64,000 nt of DNA, from the NCBI GenBank assembly GCA_902141825.1, contig CABFPG010000014.1, positions 1-64,000 of the forward strand, given 5' to 3'. The stretch comes from Thalassocella blandensis. GTDB lineage: Bacteria > Pseudomonadota > Gammaproteobacteria > Pseudomonadales > Cellvibrionaceae. The position numbers were made by a program, and so were the translations under genes. The notes under the pieces were generated by a model. That model was given only the letters and a program-made list of their open reading frames with translations. It ran no database searches and was not told the DNA's origin. Position 1 is the stretch's first letter. Every line of letters begins with the position of its first letter. Below, piece after piece: positions 19,763 to 28,323 of the stretch.

Positions 19763-21253
19763 TTACAGATCTGCATTGAACTGAATTTCCTGTCCATCTA
19801 CCAAGTGATCACATTCAATTGTCAGTGAGGGTACATCGCCGCCTGTACTGAACTCCATTGTTTTACTCTCACCGGGAGCTAAACCTTTCAGGCTTTCAGA
19901 GGATCTTACTCCATTGATTGCCACATAGGCGTCATAATAAATGGGTGCAATCCCCGTGTTTACTATGCTGACTCTTGACGCCGATGAAGAGGCTTTGAAT
20001 TCTGTAATCGTAAATTTATAGCCGTTTGCCAGACCTGCTTCCTTAATGCGTTGATTGGTTTGATAGTTTGGCTGGTCATTACCAATCATGTAAGAGATAT
20101 GGAATTTTGCACTGAGTTCCTCGTATGTGCGGCCATACATTCCGGCAGAGTCCAGGGCGTGTTGCTGGTCATAGTCGCTGTAGTAACTTAACTCGCCACC
20201 ATGGGGTGCATAGGTGTATCGGTTTGTGTAATTAAACATTTCCCACATGCTTTCATTGTATTGGTGATGGTTTTCGTGCATGAAAGAATCGTCGAATACG
20301 CCAAAAGTCAGTGCTCGTAAGGCGCTATCGGAGGCATATGGTCCATTGTCTCCAAAGGCGGCATCTTTAGAAATGCTCCAATGTAAGTGCTCGAAAGTGG
20401 ATTCCATATGGTAAGCAAATTGTGTTTGAAAAGCTCTGCTCGGATAGTTTTCACCAAATCTAACACCGGGATCATAGATATGATATTCACTCCACAAACC
20501 GAAGCCTACCTGTAAAAATGCAATTCTAGGGTCCGAATCATAGCGCTCCGCAAAAGCCTGGTAAAAATCCAGGTGGGCTTGTTGTAACTCTTCGTGCGAC
20601 CAGTCTGGAAAGGCAGTTGCTTTGCCTTCGCTGGTTTCCATTGTTTCGTTATAGTCTGGATAGTCTTTTATATATGCAGGTACGGCAGTGGAGGTATAAC
20701 CGGGATAAGCATAGTACCAGCGCACCACTGCCTGTTTACCTCGAATCCGAATCTGTTCGAGTAAGTTTTCAAAACTGCTCCAGTCATAAGTGTCATCACC
20801 AATCACCACATCGCTTGGTCTTAAATAGGCGAATTCCAGTTGAACAAACTCGTCAGTCGTTTTTAACGGTGAGCTGTTATAGGAGTCTGCCCAGAGGACA
20901 ATACCGGTCATGGGCTGAACTTTGGTAATGCTGCTTTGCAGTGGAACGTCTCGAAGTGTCTCAGGCGTTGCCGTTGGTGTCGGACTGACGGTCGGGCTGG
21001 GAGTGGGTGACGGTGTCGAGGTTGGTGTTGGCGTAGTGGTAGGCTCGAGACTTGGCGTAGGAGTTGCTGTCACTGTTGGCGTAGGGCTAACGCTGGGAGT
21101 AGGGCTAACACTCGGTGATGGCTCTGGTGATGGTTCCACAGTTGGCAATGGTGTGGGATCGGGATTCCCGTCAGATCCACCTCCGCAAGCGCTGAGCATG
21201 GCAAACAATGAAATAGCCGTGAATACATTTTTTGTGGTTTTCAACATTAACAT
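19763..21253 (-). CDS. Lipoprotein with Pro/Thr/Ser linker and DUF4832-like glycosidase-fold domain
   Basis: A 496-residue exported lipoprotein. The signal peptide ends in the lipobox LSAC, followed by GGGSDGNP and an ~65-residue [10 protein letters not shown]-type linker. The catalytic-size domain (about 110-400) has TIM-barrel-like blocks, including [31 protein letters not shown] and AFGDNG, matching the DUF4832/DUF4874 glycoside-hydrolase-like type. A beta-sandwich tail follows (about 400-496). Linkers of this kind are typical of marine polysaccharide degraders. Substrate unknown; it probably acts on carbohydrate at the outer membrane. Single gene facing the kinase terminator. Confidence 0.78.
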   Translation of the reverse strand: MLMLKTTKNVFTAISLFAMLSACGGGSDGNPDPTPLPTVEPSPEPSPSVSPTPSVSPTPTVTATPTPSLEPTTTPTPTSTPSPTPSPTVSPTPTATPETLRDVPLQSSITKVQPMTGIVLWADSYNSSPLKTTDEFVQLEFAYLRPSDVVIGDDTYDWSSFENLLEQIRIRGKQAVVRWYYAYPGYTSTAVPAYIKDYPDYNETMETSEGKATAFPDWSHEELQQAHLDFYQAFAERYDSDPRIAFLQVGFGLWSEYHIYDPGVRFGENYPSRAFQTQFAYHMESTFEHLHWSISKDAAFGDNGPYASDSALRALTFGVFDDSFMHENHHQYNESMWEMFNYTNRYTYAPHGGELSYYSDYDQQHALDSAGMYGRTYEELSAKFHISYMIGNDQPNYQTNQRIKEAGLANGYKFTITEFKASSSASRVSIVNTGIAPIYYDAYVAINGVRSSESLKGLAPGESKTMEFSTGGDVPSLTIECDHLVDGQEIQFNADL

Positions 21254-21959
21254 ATAAGCAGATCCAGTCTGAGTTCAATGCTTCAGACGGTAAAGAATAA
21301 TGCGCTTCGCGCCAATAAGTTTTATTAAATTGTGAGAAAACCTACTCGCAGGCTTAATCTTGTGTGATGCAGTTAACACTTCACCTGTGCCAGGTCCTAC
21401 CCGACCATAAAGCTTTTAGGGAATTTCTTTTTATTATGATGGGGTTTACCAGCTAAAGCGGGTTTTCGCTGTGACAATTGATAGTGAGTTTATTTGCTCT
21501 GAGTATAACTACTCAGGAAAGGTCGGTTTTTTATTTTAGCCCTTTATTAACTAATGGCATAAACAGCTGGAATGAATGCAGCACTAACGTTCTTTTATTT
21601 GCTGTATTTAATGTGTCAAAAGGGAAGGGTGAGTGACGAGCAGCTTATTTACCTGTAAATAACATGTTTGATGAAAGTTAAATTATCTATATCCTTTTTC
21701 GTTACAAAAAATAAAAATATATTAAAAAACACATAAAAAGTCTTAAATTTTTAAACGAATTACATCTAAAAAACGCGAACTTAAAAATAATTTTCAAAGT
21801 GATTTTCTGAAACGGTCGCACAAATCAGCATATTGGTTTTTCATGATTCCTTCCATAACTAAAACTTATTGGACTTATCAAAATTGCATAAAAAAAATCT
21901 TGTAATGACCTGATATCGAAAAAACAATTACGCTATATTGTATTTATCGGTTTTGGGGA
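21254..21959. other. AT-rich 706-bp divergent intergenic region
   Basis: The region lies between the minus-strand lipoprotein and the plus-strand BLUF-like gene. The section 21650-21950 is strongly AT-rich and is a likely promoter zone for the signalling cluster. I found no gene, terminator or clear operator. Confidence 0.45.
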
Positions 21960-22838
21960 ATGGGTCCTCGCCAATTATTTAGCAGATGTGTTTGCATGAA
22001 AAGAGTCGCTTGTCTCAGTACGATCCAATCGTTATCCAATGACACTTCTTCCTCGTTTAATGTTATTGATATTTTCAATTCAACGCGTGCCTACAATTTA
22101 GAGCATCAAATTACAGGTTCGTTTATTGTAAATAACGATTATGTGTTGATGATTGTAGAGGGCGAATCAACTCATCTTGGGAATATTATTTTTAAAACTC
22201 GGCAAGATAACAGACTTATGGATTTCAGTATGATTATGAATGTTGAAATCGCTGAGCCAGAGTTTACCAGTTGGGGGATCAAACTTTTAAAGCAAGGTAA
22301 TGAAGGGCAAGAGCGCATCTACGAAAAATTAAATAATATTTTTAAAGACGACTTTAAAGCTAAGAACGCCATAGATAAAAAGCGACTTCAGTGCTTTCTC
22401 GATGCGGCCTCAAAATTAAAAACCAATCAAACAAAAGTTAAACCGATAGAATCCAGTACCTCACTCAAAGCGGAATCTTCGTCTCGACCTGCACAGGTGA
22501 AAGATTTCCAATATCAAAACTCCATGATTTCCCTTACTGGATGGCCAAAACCAGGAAAAATCAAATTAACACCCGAATTAATCAAGATTTGTGCACGACT
22601 GGTAGGTCGTCCACATCGCTTTGAAGATCTCTTACAGGAAAAACTGGTGGCATCAGAAGCTGCCTTGGTGGCAAGACTCAATGAACTTCACGGCCTTGGC
22701 ATTATGCGTAAGCATCGTGTTGATGAGAAACCAACTTTGGTTGGGATAAAAGGCGGCCTTTCCAATAAGCCCAGAGTTTCCTCGACAGACAGGTTCAGTA
22801 CGGTATTAAAGAATTTTCTATCTGCGTCCAAGCACTAA
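21960..22838 (+). CDS. Degenerate BLUF-like domain protein heading a GTPase/Roadblock cluster
   Basis: A 292-residue protein. Residues about 13-110 follow the BLUF photoreceptor pattern: RVACLST (normally xxYxS), DIFNSTRAYN, ITGSFIVNNDYVLMIVEGE (normally GITGxLxxxxxxFxQxLEGE) and FTSWGIKLL. The flavin-reactive tyrosine position is Cys and the key glutamine position is Met, so photochemistry is unlikely. Residues about 195-265 look like a winged helix (ARLVGRPHRFEDLLQEKL). The ATG at 21960 has a GGGGA run placed too close; the ATG at 21996 gives a better BLUF N-terminus. It ends 13 bases before the GTPase gene. Possible dark sensor or scaffold; function unproven. Confidence 0.7.
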   Translation: MGPRQLFSRCVCMKRVACLSTIQSLSNDTSSSFNVIDIFNSTRAYNLEHQITGSFIVNNDYVLMIVEGESTHLGNIIFKTRQDNRLMDFSMIMNVEIAEPEFTSWGIKLLKQGNEGQERIYEKLNNIFKDDFKAKNAIDKKRLQCFLDAASKLKTNQTKVKPIESSTSLKAESSSRPAQVKDFQYQNSMISLTGWPKPGKIKLTPELIKICARLVGRPHRFEDLLQEKLVASEAALVARLNELHGLGIMRKHRVDEKPTLVGIKGGLSNKPRVSSTDRFSTVLKNFLSASKH

Positions 22839-22851
22839 GGTATAGCTACTG

Positions 22852-23451
22852 ATGGAATCCATACATAAAAAACTAGCGATTGTTGGAGAGGTCGGGGCGG
22901 GTAAAACACAACTGATTAAAGTCATTAGTGAAATTTCCCCGTTTGCCACCGAAGCTAAATCAACCGAAGACATTGGGAAGGATTTTACGACAGTGGGCAT
23001 CGATTACGGTCGTTTGTCTCTGGATCAAGATGTTGCTCTAGGTCTGTTTGGTTTGCCTGGCCAAAAGCGATTTTCCATGCTGTGGGAAATGGTGCGGAAA
23101 GGTCTATGGGGCTTACTGATATTAGTGAAGTACGGTGATGAGCTGAATGCCGAGGCCTTGAACACGTTGTTGGAATTCTTTCAGCCAACTGAAAACAGCT
23201 TACCCGTGGTGGTCGGAATAACGCATGCTGAAAATGCGGATTCAGACGCTCTCGACGAGTTGTCTGGACGAGTGGAAGCAATTTTATTGGAGCATAACAC
23301 TTTTGCACCCATTATGCCGGTCGATCCTCGACAAGTAGAGTCATCATTAATGCTGCTTGAGCTATTCTTAAGTCTTAACCAATTCGCTGAACCTGAAGCA
23401 AATCCAAATGAATATATGAATTATGACGGTGGGGTCGAAGTAAATGGATGA
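22852..23451 (+). CDS. Conservon-type (CvnD/MglA-like) small GTPase, divergent
   Basis: A 199-residue Ras-like NTPase. P-loop GEVGAGKT is near residues 12-19, switch I TTVGIDYG near 46-53, and the G3 region [11 protein letters not shown] near 65-75. The usual G3 aspartate is absent (Leu), which is common in this bacterial family of ATP/GTP-binding proteins. The G4 NKxD motif reads THAE, so nucleotide specificity is uncertain. Its C-terminus overlaps the Roadblock gene by 8 bases, indicating coupled translation. GTPase-plus-Roadblock pairs (MglA-MglB, Streptomyces Cvn) work as a switch with its regulator, so the same is inferred here. Confidence 0.85.
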   Translation: MESIHKKLAIVGEVGAGKTQLIKVISEISPFATEAKSTEDIGKDFTTVGIDYGRLSLDQDVALGLFGLPGQKRFSMLWEMVRKGLWGLLILVKYGDELNAEALNTLLEFFQPTENSLPVVVGITHAENADSDALDELSGRVEAILLEHNTFAPIMPVDPRQVESSLMLLELFLSLNQFAEPEANPNEYMNYDGGVEVNG

Positions 23452-23839
23452 GAGAGCAATGTTTGCCAATATCTTGCTTGAAATATTTCAAAAGTTTGCC
23501 GGGAATGAGGGTGCTATTGATGTGATTGCGCTGGCTACTTCAGACGGTTTTGCGGTACAAAGTTTGTTGCAGCGTGATCATAACTTTGAGTCAGACACGA
23601 TGGCTGCAGCCGCCAGTACATTGTATTCAGTGAGTAATGCGGTGTCACAGCAGGTGCTTTCCAAAGAATATAAAAGTACGTTTATTGAGGCGAAAGACGG
23701 AAATGTATGCTTTGTTGCATTTGAGTATTCGGGTAAGGATTACGTGCTGGCGATGTCGGCAGATAGCTCAATGAATATTGCGCGTTTACGTATGTGTATC
23801 AATAGCTTGGCGGAAGAAATCAAGAACATTAGTTTGTAA
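23444..23839 (+). CDS. Roadblock/LC7-domain regulator (MglB/CvnB-like)
   Basis: A 131-residue single-domain Roadblock/LC7 protein. It has the alpha-beta pattern with [16 protein letters not shown] early and [40 protein letters not shown] late, as in MglB and CvnB. Such proteins dimerise and act as GTPase-activating or platform partners of the neighbouring small GTPase. It overlaps that GTPase by 8 bases. A 249-base gap separates it from a second Roadblock-like gene. Confidence 0.85.
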   Translation: MDERAMFANILLEIFQKFAGNEGAIDVIALATSDGFAVQSLLQRDHNFESDTMAAAASTLYSVSNAVSQQVLSKEYKSTFIEAKDGNVCFVAFEYSGKDYVLAMSADSSMNIARLRMCINSLAEEIKNISL

Positions 23840-24088
23840 GTGCCAGTATGAAGCTAATGACCATTAGTTTTAACAATGAAATTACATAAAACTATTTTAG
23901 ATAGATTTTAATGAAAATAAATTACAAAGGGTCTTTATATTTGCTCTACACTAAGATCGTAGATCCTTAAAAGATTAAGCCGGTCTTAAAGGTTTAAAAA
24001 AATGGACGCTATCGGTTGTTAGTATTAGGTAAGTTCATCGACAACATTATATTAAATGATTAATTAACAGGTAATAGAGGTTACAAAA

Positions 24089-24451
24089 ATGGCAGTAAAT
24101 CTTGATGCACTTCAGAACGTAGATGGCTTTATTGGCGCCGCAGTTGTGGACTCAGAAAGCGGCATGTGTCTTGGAACATTAGGTGGCGGACCGAGCCTTG
24201 ATCTCGAGGTGGCAGCGGCAGGTAACTGTGAGGTTGTACGTGCGAAGCGTAAAACAATGGCGAGTTTACAACTGAAAGACAGAATTGAAGATATTCTGAT
24301 TACCTTAGGTAAGTACTATCACTTGATTCGTCCGCTAGAAACTAACGACGGTGTGTTTATTTATCTTGCTCTTAATCGTAACCAGGCAAACTTGGCTATG
24401 GCTCGCGTAACACTTCGTGAGTATGAGAAGAGCGTCGATCTCGCTGCATAA
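24089..24451 (+). CDS. Second Roadblock-like protein
   Basis: A 120-residue protein with a Roadblock-type fold: FIGAAVVDSESGMCLGT, then IEDILITLGKYYHLIRPL and GVFIYLALNRNQANLAMARVTLREYE. It is divergent from the first Roadblock protein and lacks the latter's N-terminal helix. A strong ribosome site (AGAGG) precedes the ATG. The 249-base upstream gap is large enough for its own promoter. It is probably the more abundant or independently controlled partner of the GTPase system. Confidence 0.75.
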   Translation: MAVNLDALQNVDGFIGAAVVDSESGMCLGTLGGGPSLDLEVAAAGNCEVVRAKRKTMASLQLKDRIEDILITLGKYYHLIRPLETNDGVFIYLALNRNQANLAMARVTLREYEKSVDLAA

Positions 24452-24483
24452 TCGCGAATAGCAAATCCTTTTAACGCAATTTG

Positions 24484-24506
24484 GCGGGAGTTTTTCGAAC
24501 TCCTGC
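24484..24506 (+). other. Hairpin after the second Roadblock gene
   Basis: GCGGGAGTT (24484-24492) pairs with AACTCCTGC (24498-24506) using one G-U pair, around a TTTCG loop. No T-run follows. It may act as a weak attenuator between the Roadblock gene and the downstream unknown gene. Confidence 0.4.
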
Positions 24507-24551
24507 TAAATTATCTAACCACATACCAGACAAGAAAGGCGGAAACTTAAG

Positions 24552-25541
24552 GTGTTGACCGCTACTGTAAGCCCACCCAATATGCCTCATGAAATCGTTG
24601 AAGAGTTTCAATCGATAGGGTTACCTCTTAACAAAAAAATGGAAAATATGTTAAATGAGGAGCCAGAACACCAAAGACCCCGAAGGGGTTGCGGATACAC
24701 CCAGGCGAGCCGTCATCTTGCAGAATATATTAATCAGCCACGTGGCTTAACCACCCGTTTGGATCTTCGCTTGTTCAGTGAAGCTGGGCAGCGTCGGCTT
24801 GGGCAGATGGTCACTGCCACGCTCGAAATTTTGGGGCGTTTGCCTAAAGATTTAGATGAGGTTGAACAGGTTTTACGTTCAAACGAGCAAGTGAATGGCC
24901 AATTCCCTCAGCACATCGAGACGCTTCATCGTTTGCGGACCATTGGTGAAAGATTAGCTTTTGAAGAAAGTCAGCTGGTGGCTAATATTGTACTTTCCCT
25001 GTTGGGCTTCTCTAGTAAGCTAAAGGAAGCGGGGAGTCTTGAATTACCGCACTATAGCGAAAAACTGGCGATTGGAACCTGTCCAGAAGCCGAGCGTTAT
25101 TTTTTAGAGTTCTCGGCGGGCTATTTAAGGCGAAAGGGCATTATTAATATCTTTGTCGATCAAAACAATCAGCCGGTGATTATTGAGAAAATCAGTGTTG
25201 GTGATTCGCATTCTTGTATTACGGTTGCAGATCTCATATTGAATTCGGTACATATTCCAGCAGGAAGTTTGCTCGGAACCACTTATTCAACAGTGCCCTT
25301 GGATACAGAGCGCTGTGCAGACATGAATGGAAGCTGGCTGCCTATTGATGTTACACACGGTTTTCGCTTTTTACGTTTAACAACGCTTTCGGTTTCTCCC
25401 GAAAACCGCGCCAGAGCATTCAGTAATCACTTAAAAAAGCAATTGGAGGGGAGTCCATTTTTTGATCCGTTGAATGCTTCCATTGCAGATTTACGTCGCG
25501 TAGCATTAAAACAATGCCCCAGGAATATTAAACGCAGCTAA
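24552..25541 (+). CDS. Unrecognised 329-aa protein of the GTPase/Roadblock cluster
   Basis: I do not recognise this family. The protein is soluble, has no signal peptide, and looks mainly helical to residue 190 (for example LTTRLDLRLFSEAGQRRLGQMVTATLEILGRLP) and mixed afterwards. It has scattered Cys (RRGCGYTQ, GTCPEAERY, DSHSC, DTERCAD, KQCPRN) but no ordered metal motif. A GTG start at 24552 is preceded by AGGCGG. It lies 100 bases after the second Roadblock gene on the same strand with only a weak hairpin between, so it is probably part of the same regulatory cluster. It could be an output or effector protein. Confidence 0.65.
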   Translation: MLTATVSPPNMPHEIVEEFQSIGLPLNKKMENMLNEEPEHQRPRRGCGYTQASRHLAEYINQPRGLTTRLDLRLFSEAGQRRLGQMVTATLEILGRLPKDLDEVEQVLRSNEQVNGQFPQHIETLHRLRTIGERLAFEESQLVANIVLSLLGFSSKLKEAGSLELPHYSEKLAIGTCPEAERYFLEFSAGYLRRKGIINIFVDQNNQPVIIEKISVGDSHSCITVADLILNSVHIPAGSLLGTTYSTVPLDTERCADMNGSWLPIDVTHGFRFLRLTTLSVSPENRARAFSNHLKKQLEGSPFFDPLNASIADLRRVALKQCPRNIKRS

Positions 25542-25576
25542 ATCTAACGTGGGTATCGCAACCTTAAGATAAAACA

Positions 25577-25592
25577 GTAGCCTTAAGGCTAC
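25577..25592. other. 16-bp palindrome after the signalling cluster
   Basis: GTAGCCTTAAGGCTAC is a perfect palindrome 36 bases past the stop. It is followed by ATCTTCATTTT, a weak T-rich tract. A second short stem (GGCCG/CGGCC, 25625-25639) follows. Either could help end the transcript, and the palindrome could also be a protein site. The rest of 25542-25833 shows nothing clear. Confidence 0.4.
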
Positions 25593-25833
25593 ATCTTCAT
25601 TTTACTATTCTTACTATTCGGTGCGGCCGTAAAACGGCCCGCTAAAATCCATTCCGTTAAGAGCTAGTGTAAACTTCTTCTGTTTAATGGGCGACTAAAT
25701 GCACACTGTATGTTTGTCTGGTGTTTGTTGTCTTATTTTCTCCTAAACTTCACCGTTTAAAGGCTGCCTTACCACGAAAGGAATTTAGTGATAAATTCCC
25801 ATTTCCGAAACATTGAAATTGTGAGAATTCAAC

Positions 25834-26379
25834 ATGCCAGAATTTACCTATCGCATTGCCCAAGCTGCCGATATTCCTGGGATTTCCGAGCTTATGCGAT
25901 TGTCTATTGAAGAAAATATGAAGGCATTTCTAACGGCCAAAGAAGTAGAGGCATCGAAAGAAATGATGGGCGTGGATAAGTCTCTTATCGAAGATGGTAC
26001 TTATTTTGTTATCGAAACAGAGCAAAATGGTGAAACTGTAATGGTTGGCTGTGGCGGTTGGGGAAAGCGGAAGACCTTGTATGGCGGAGATCACACTGCA
26101 GGGCGAGACGATTCATTTAGCGATCCGAGTGTCGATCCAGCACGTATCCGAGCAATGTATACACACCCTTCATGGATTAGACAAGGCATCGGCACGCTTT
26201 TATTAGAAATAAGTGAGCGTGCGGCAAGAGATGCTGGATTTAAGACTATTCAGCTTGGCGCCACAGTCCCTGGCGAGCCGCTATACCGTGCGCGGGGTTA
26301 TCAGGAATTAGAGCGCCATGCCAATGCAACGGCCAATGGCTCTACTAATATCGTGATTAAAATGGAAAAGTCCTTGTAA
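25834..26379 (+). CDS. GNAT-family N-acetyltransferase
   Basis: A 181-residue acetyltransferase that transfers acetyl from acetyl-CoA to an unknown amine. GNAT motif A is visible as RIRAMYTHPSWIRQGIGTLLLEISERAA (the pyrophosphate-binding Q-G-I-G loop) and motif B as AGFKTIQLGATVPGEPLYRARGYQEL. It heads a run of four same-strand genes spaced by about 10 bases each. Substrate cannot be told from sequence. Confidence 0.9.
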   Translation: MPEFTYRIAQAADIPGISELMRLSIEENMKAFLTAKEVEASKEMMGVDKSLIEDGTYFVIETEQNGETVMVGCGGWGKRKTLYGGDHTAGRDDSFSDPSVDPARIRAMYTHPSWIRQGIGTLLLEISERAARDAGFKTIQLGATVPGEPLYRARGYQELERHANATANGSTNIVIKMEKSL

Positions 26380-26388
26380 TTCCACTCG

Positions 26389-26928
26389 ATGTTAATTCAA
26401 TCGCAAAAGTTAACCATACGCTATTTTGAATTTGAAGACCTCGAGAGGTTTTCACAATACAGAGCGCTGCCAGAAATTTCGGAATTTCAAAGCTGGGAGC
26501 ATTACACGTTTGATGATGCAAAAGATCTCTTTAAGCGCATGGATTATCGTCAATTCGGTGTTATTGACAGCTGGTGGCAGTTGGCAATCGTCAAACGTTT
26601 CAATAACTGCTTGCTGGGTGATCTCGCCGTGCATTTCATTGATGCTGAACAGGTTGAATTAGGGTTTACAATTGCTCCACCATACCAAGGTCAAGGTATT
26701 GCATACGAAGCGGTGAATCTGTTGTTAGATTTTTTGTTTAACTCCCTGGAAAAGCATCGTGTAGTTGCGATTACGGATACGCGAAACCATAAATCTGTCG
26801 CCCTTTTGCAGCGTCTGGGGTTTCGTTGTGAAGCACACTTTAAAAAAAATATATTTTTCAAAGGAGAGTGGGGTGATGAGTTTTTATATGCAAAATTAAA
26901 AAGTGAACATCAAGCTTCAGTTTCTTGA
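26389..26928 (+). CDS. GNAT acetyltransferase, RimJ/RimL type
   Basis: A 179-residue GNAT protein of the RimJ/RimL subgroup, which acetylates protein N-termini or small molecules. It opens with LTIRYFEFEDLERFSQYR, has LGFTIAPPYQGQGIAYEAVNLLLDFLF as the acetyl-CoA loop and ALLQRLGFRCEAHFKKNIFFKGEWGDEFLYAKL as the typical end. It is 9 bases after the previous GNAT gene and 13 before the cupin gene. Confidence 0.9.
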   Translation: MLIQSQKLTIRYFEFEDLERFSQYRALPEISEFQSWEHYTFDDAKDLFKRMDYRQFGVIDSWWQLAIVKRFNNCLLGDLAVHFIDAEQVELGFTIAPPYQGQGIAYEAVNLLLDFLFNSLEKHRVVAITDTRNHKSVALLQRLGFRCEAHFKKNIFFKGEWGDEFLYAKLKSEHQASVS

Positions 26929-26941
26929 GTGAGGAACGTGT

Positions 26942-27331
26942 ATGACCAAGGTGCGCAAGTTAAATCAAGACTTTGCGGTGATTAACCCAGATAAAGAAGT
27001 AAATATTGAAAACGTAGATAGTGGTTTATATGAGCGTTTGAATAGCCAATATAATCATTTCCGAGGACATGAACTGGTATCCGCGTATGACTTTACAGAG
27101 GATTGGGCGAGTTGGGAACAGCATCCTGAGGGTGACGAAATTGTAGTGTTGCTCGCAGGTCAAGTTACTTTTGTATTAGAGCTCAGTGATCATTTAGATG
27201 AGGTCACCCTAAGCGAAATAGGTAGTTATGTGGTTGTGCCAAAGGGCGTTTGGCACACCGCGAAAATTCAGGACTTTGCTCGCGTGATGTTTATTACGCC
27301 TGGTGAAAACACTCAGCATAGAGTCATTTAA
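26942..27331 (+). CDS. Single-domain cupin protein
   Basis: A 129-residue cupin beta-barrel. The two cupin motifs are recognisable as EQHPEGDEIVVLLAGQVTFVLE and GSYVVVPKGVWHTAKI. The metal-binding set is partial: His in QHPEGDE, Glu, and His in VWHT. It may bind a metal or small ligand. It lies between the GNAT and YdhG/YdeI-type genes in a tight four-gene run, which suggests a small-molecule or stress role but gives no specific function. Confidence 0.82.
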   Translation: MTKVRKLNQDFAVINPDKEVNIENVDSGLYERLNSQYNHFRGHELVSAYDFTEDWASWEQHPEGDEIVVLLAGQVTFVLELSDHLDEVTLSEIGSYVVVPKGVWHTAKIQDFARVMFITPGENTQHRVI

Positions 27332-27343
27332 AATAATTATTTC

Positions 27344-28318
27344 ATGGGGGATGGCGTGGATAGAAAATCGATTACAACAATAGAAGAATATATTGATGCG
27401 GCTCCAGAAAAATCCCGCCAAAATATGCAGGAGCTATATCAAATATTACTTAAAATAGCACCCAAGAATACGGCGACTATAAAATGGAATGTTCCAATTT
27501 TCTGGCAAAAGCGTGTGATCTTTGGTTTTTCTGCACTTCAAAACCATATAAGTTTTGGGCCCGGTGAAGATGCCGTAAAGGCTTTTCAGGAAGAGCTTTC
27601 TACCTATAAACACGGAAAGGGCACGATCCAATTTCCATACAAGGAAAAGCTTCCCGTTAGTTTAATTCGTAAAATCGCTAAATTTTGTGTCGGCGTATCA
27701 CCACAAGACATATCTCCAGAAGGAAAGACGTCTGCACCAAATAATGAGGTGGATAAGTGTTTTAAGCAATCAAAACCCTGGGCGGCAGAGATGCTTCTGC
27801 TTAGAAAGATTTTACTGGACTGTGGCTTGAGCGAATCTCTTAAGTGGGGAAAGCCCTGCTATTCGTTACAAAAGTCCAACGTTGCTATTTTGCAGGGGTT
27901 TAAAGAAAGCGGAGCGCTCATGTTTTTTAAGGGCGCTTTAATGAAGGACTCTAAAAATATTTTAGAAAAGCCGGGTGAAAATTCACAGGCGGCTCGGCGT
28001 TTTATGTTTAGATCGGAGCGGGACATTCGGGATGTTGAGGCAACGCTAAAAGCCTATATCAAAGAGGCAATAAGCATTGAAGATCAAGGCTTGCAAGTAG
28101 AGTTTAAACAGGCAACGGTAGCCGATATTCCACATGAATTAAGTGAAACATTAAAAAGCGACAAGGCCTACAAAAATGCGTTTGAGGCACTAACCCCAGG
28201 CCGCCAGCGAAGTTATTTTCTGCATATATCCTCCGCGAAGCAAGAGAAAACCCGCTGGAGCCGTGTGGAAAAATGTCGCGCTAAAGTGTTATCCGGAAAA
28301 GGGTTTAATGAGCCTTAA
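27344..28318 (+). CDS. Fusion of DUF1801 (YdhG-type) and YdeI/OmpD-associated-type domains
   Basis: A 324-residue protein. Residues about 1-125 are a DUF1801/YdhG-like domain (TIEEYIDAAPEKSRQNMQELYQIL, IKWNVPIFW, ISFGPG, GKGTIQFPY). Residues about 135-320 match YdeI: LKWGKPCYS, NVAILQGFKESGALMFFKG, GENSQAARRFMFRS, and a C-terminal LTPGRQRSYFLHISSAKQEKTRWSRVEKC helix pair. The two families usually occur as separate proteins. Biochemical role unknown; YdeI relatives have been linked to antimicrobial-peptide resistance. Start ATG at 27344; an internal alternative is not needed. Confidence 0.82.
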   Translation: MGDGVDRKSITTIEEYIDAAPEKSRQNMQELYQILLKIAPKNTATIKWNVPIFWQKRVIFGFSALQNHISFGPGEDAVKAFQEELSTYKHGKGTIQFPYKEKLPVSLIRKIAKFCVGVSPQDISPEGKTSAPNNEVDKCFKQSKPWAAEMLLLRKILLDCGLSESLKWGKPCYSLQKSNVAILQGFKESGALMFFKGALMKDSKNILEKPGENSQAARRFMFRSERDIRDVEATLKAYIKEAISIEDQGLQVEFKQATVADIPHELSETLKSDKAYKNAFEALTPGRQRSYFLHISSAKQEKTRWSRVEKCRAKVLSGKGFNEP

Positions 28319-28323
28319 TGACG

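Noticed and set aside
20922-21257. Plus-strand ORF encoding a Gly/Val-rich repetitive peptide
   Set aside because: It is the antisense shadow of the PTPTPS linker of the lipoprotein gene; the low-complexity pattern comes from that linker.
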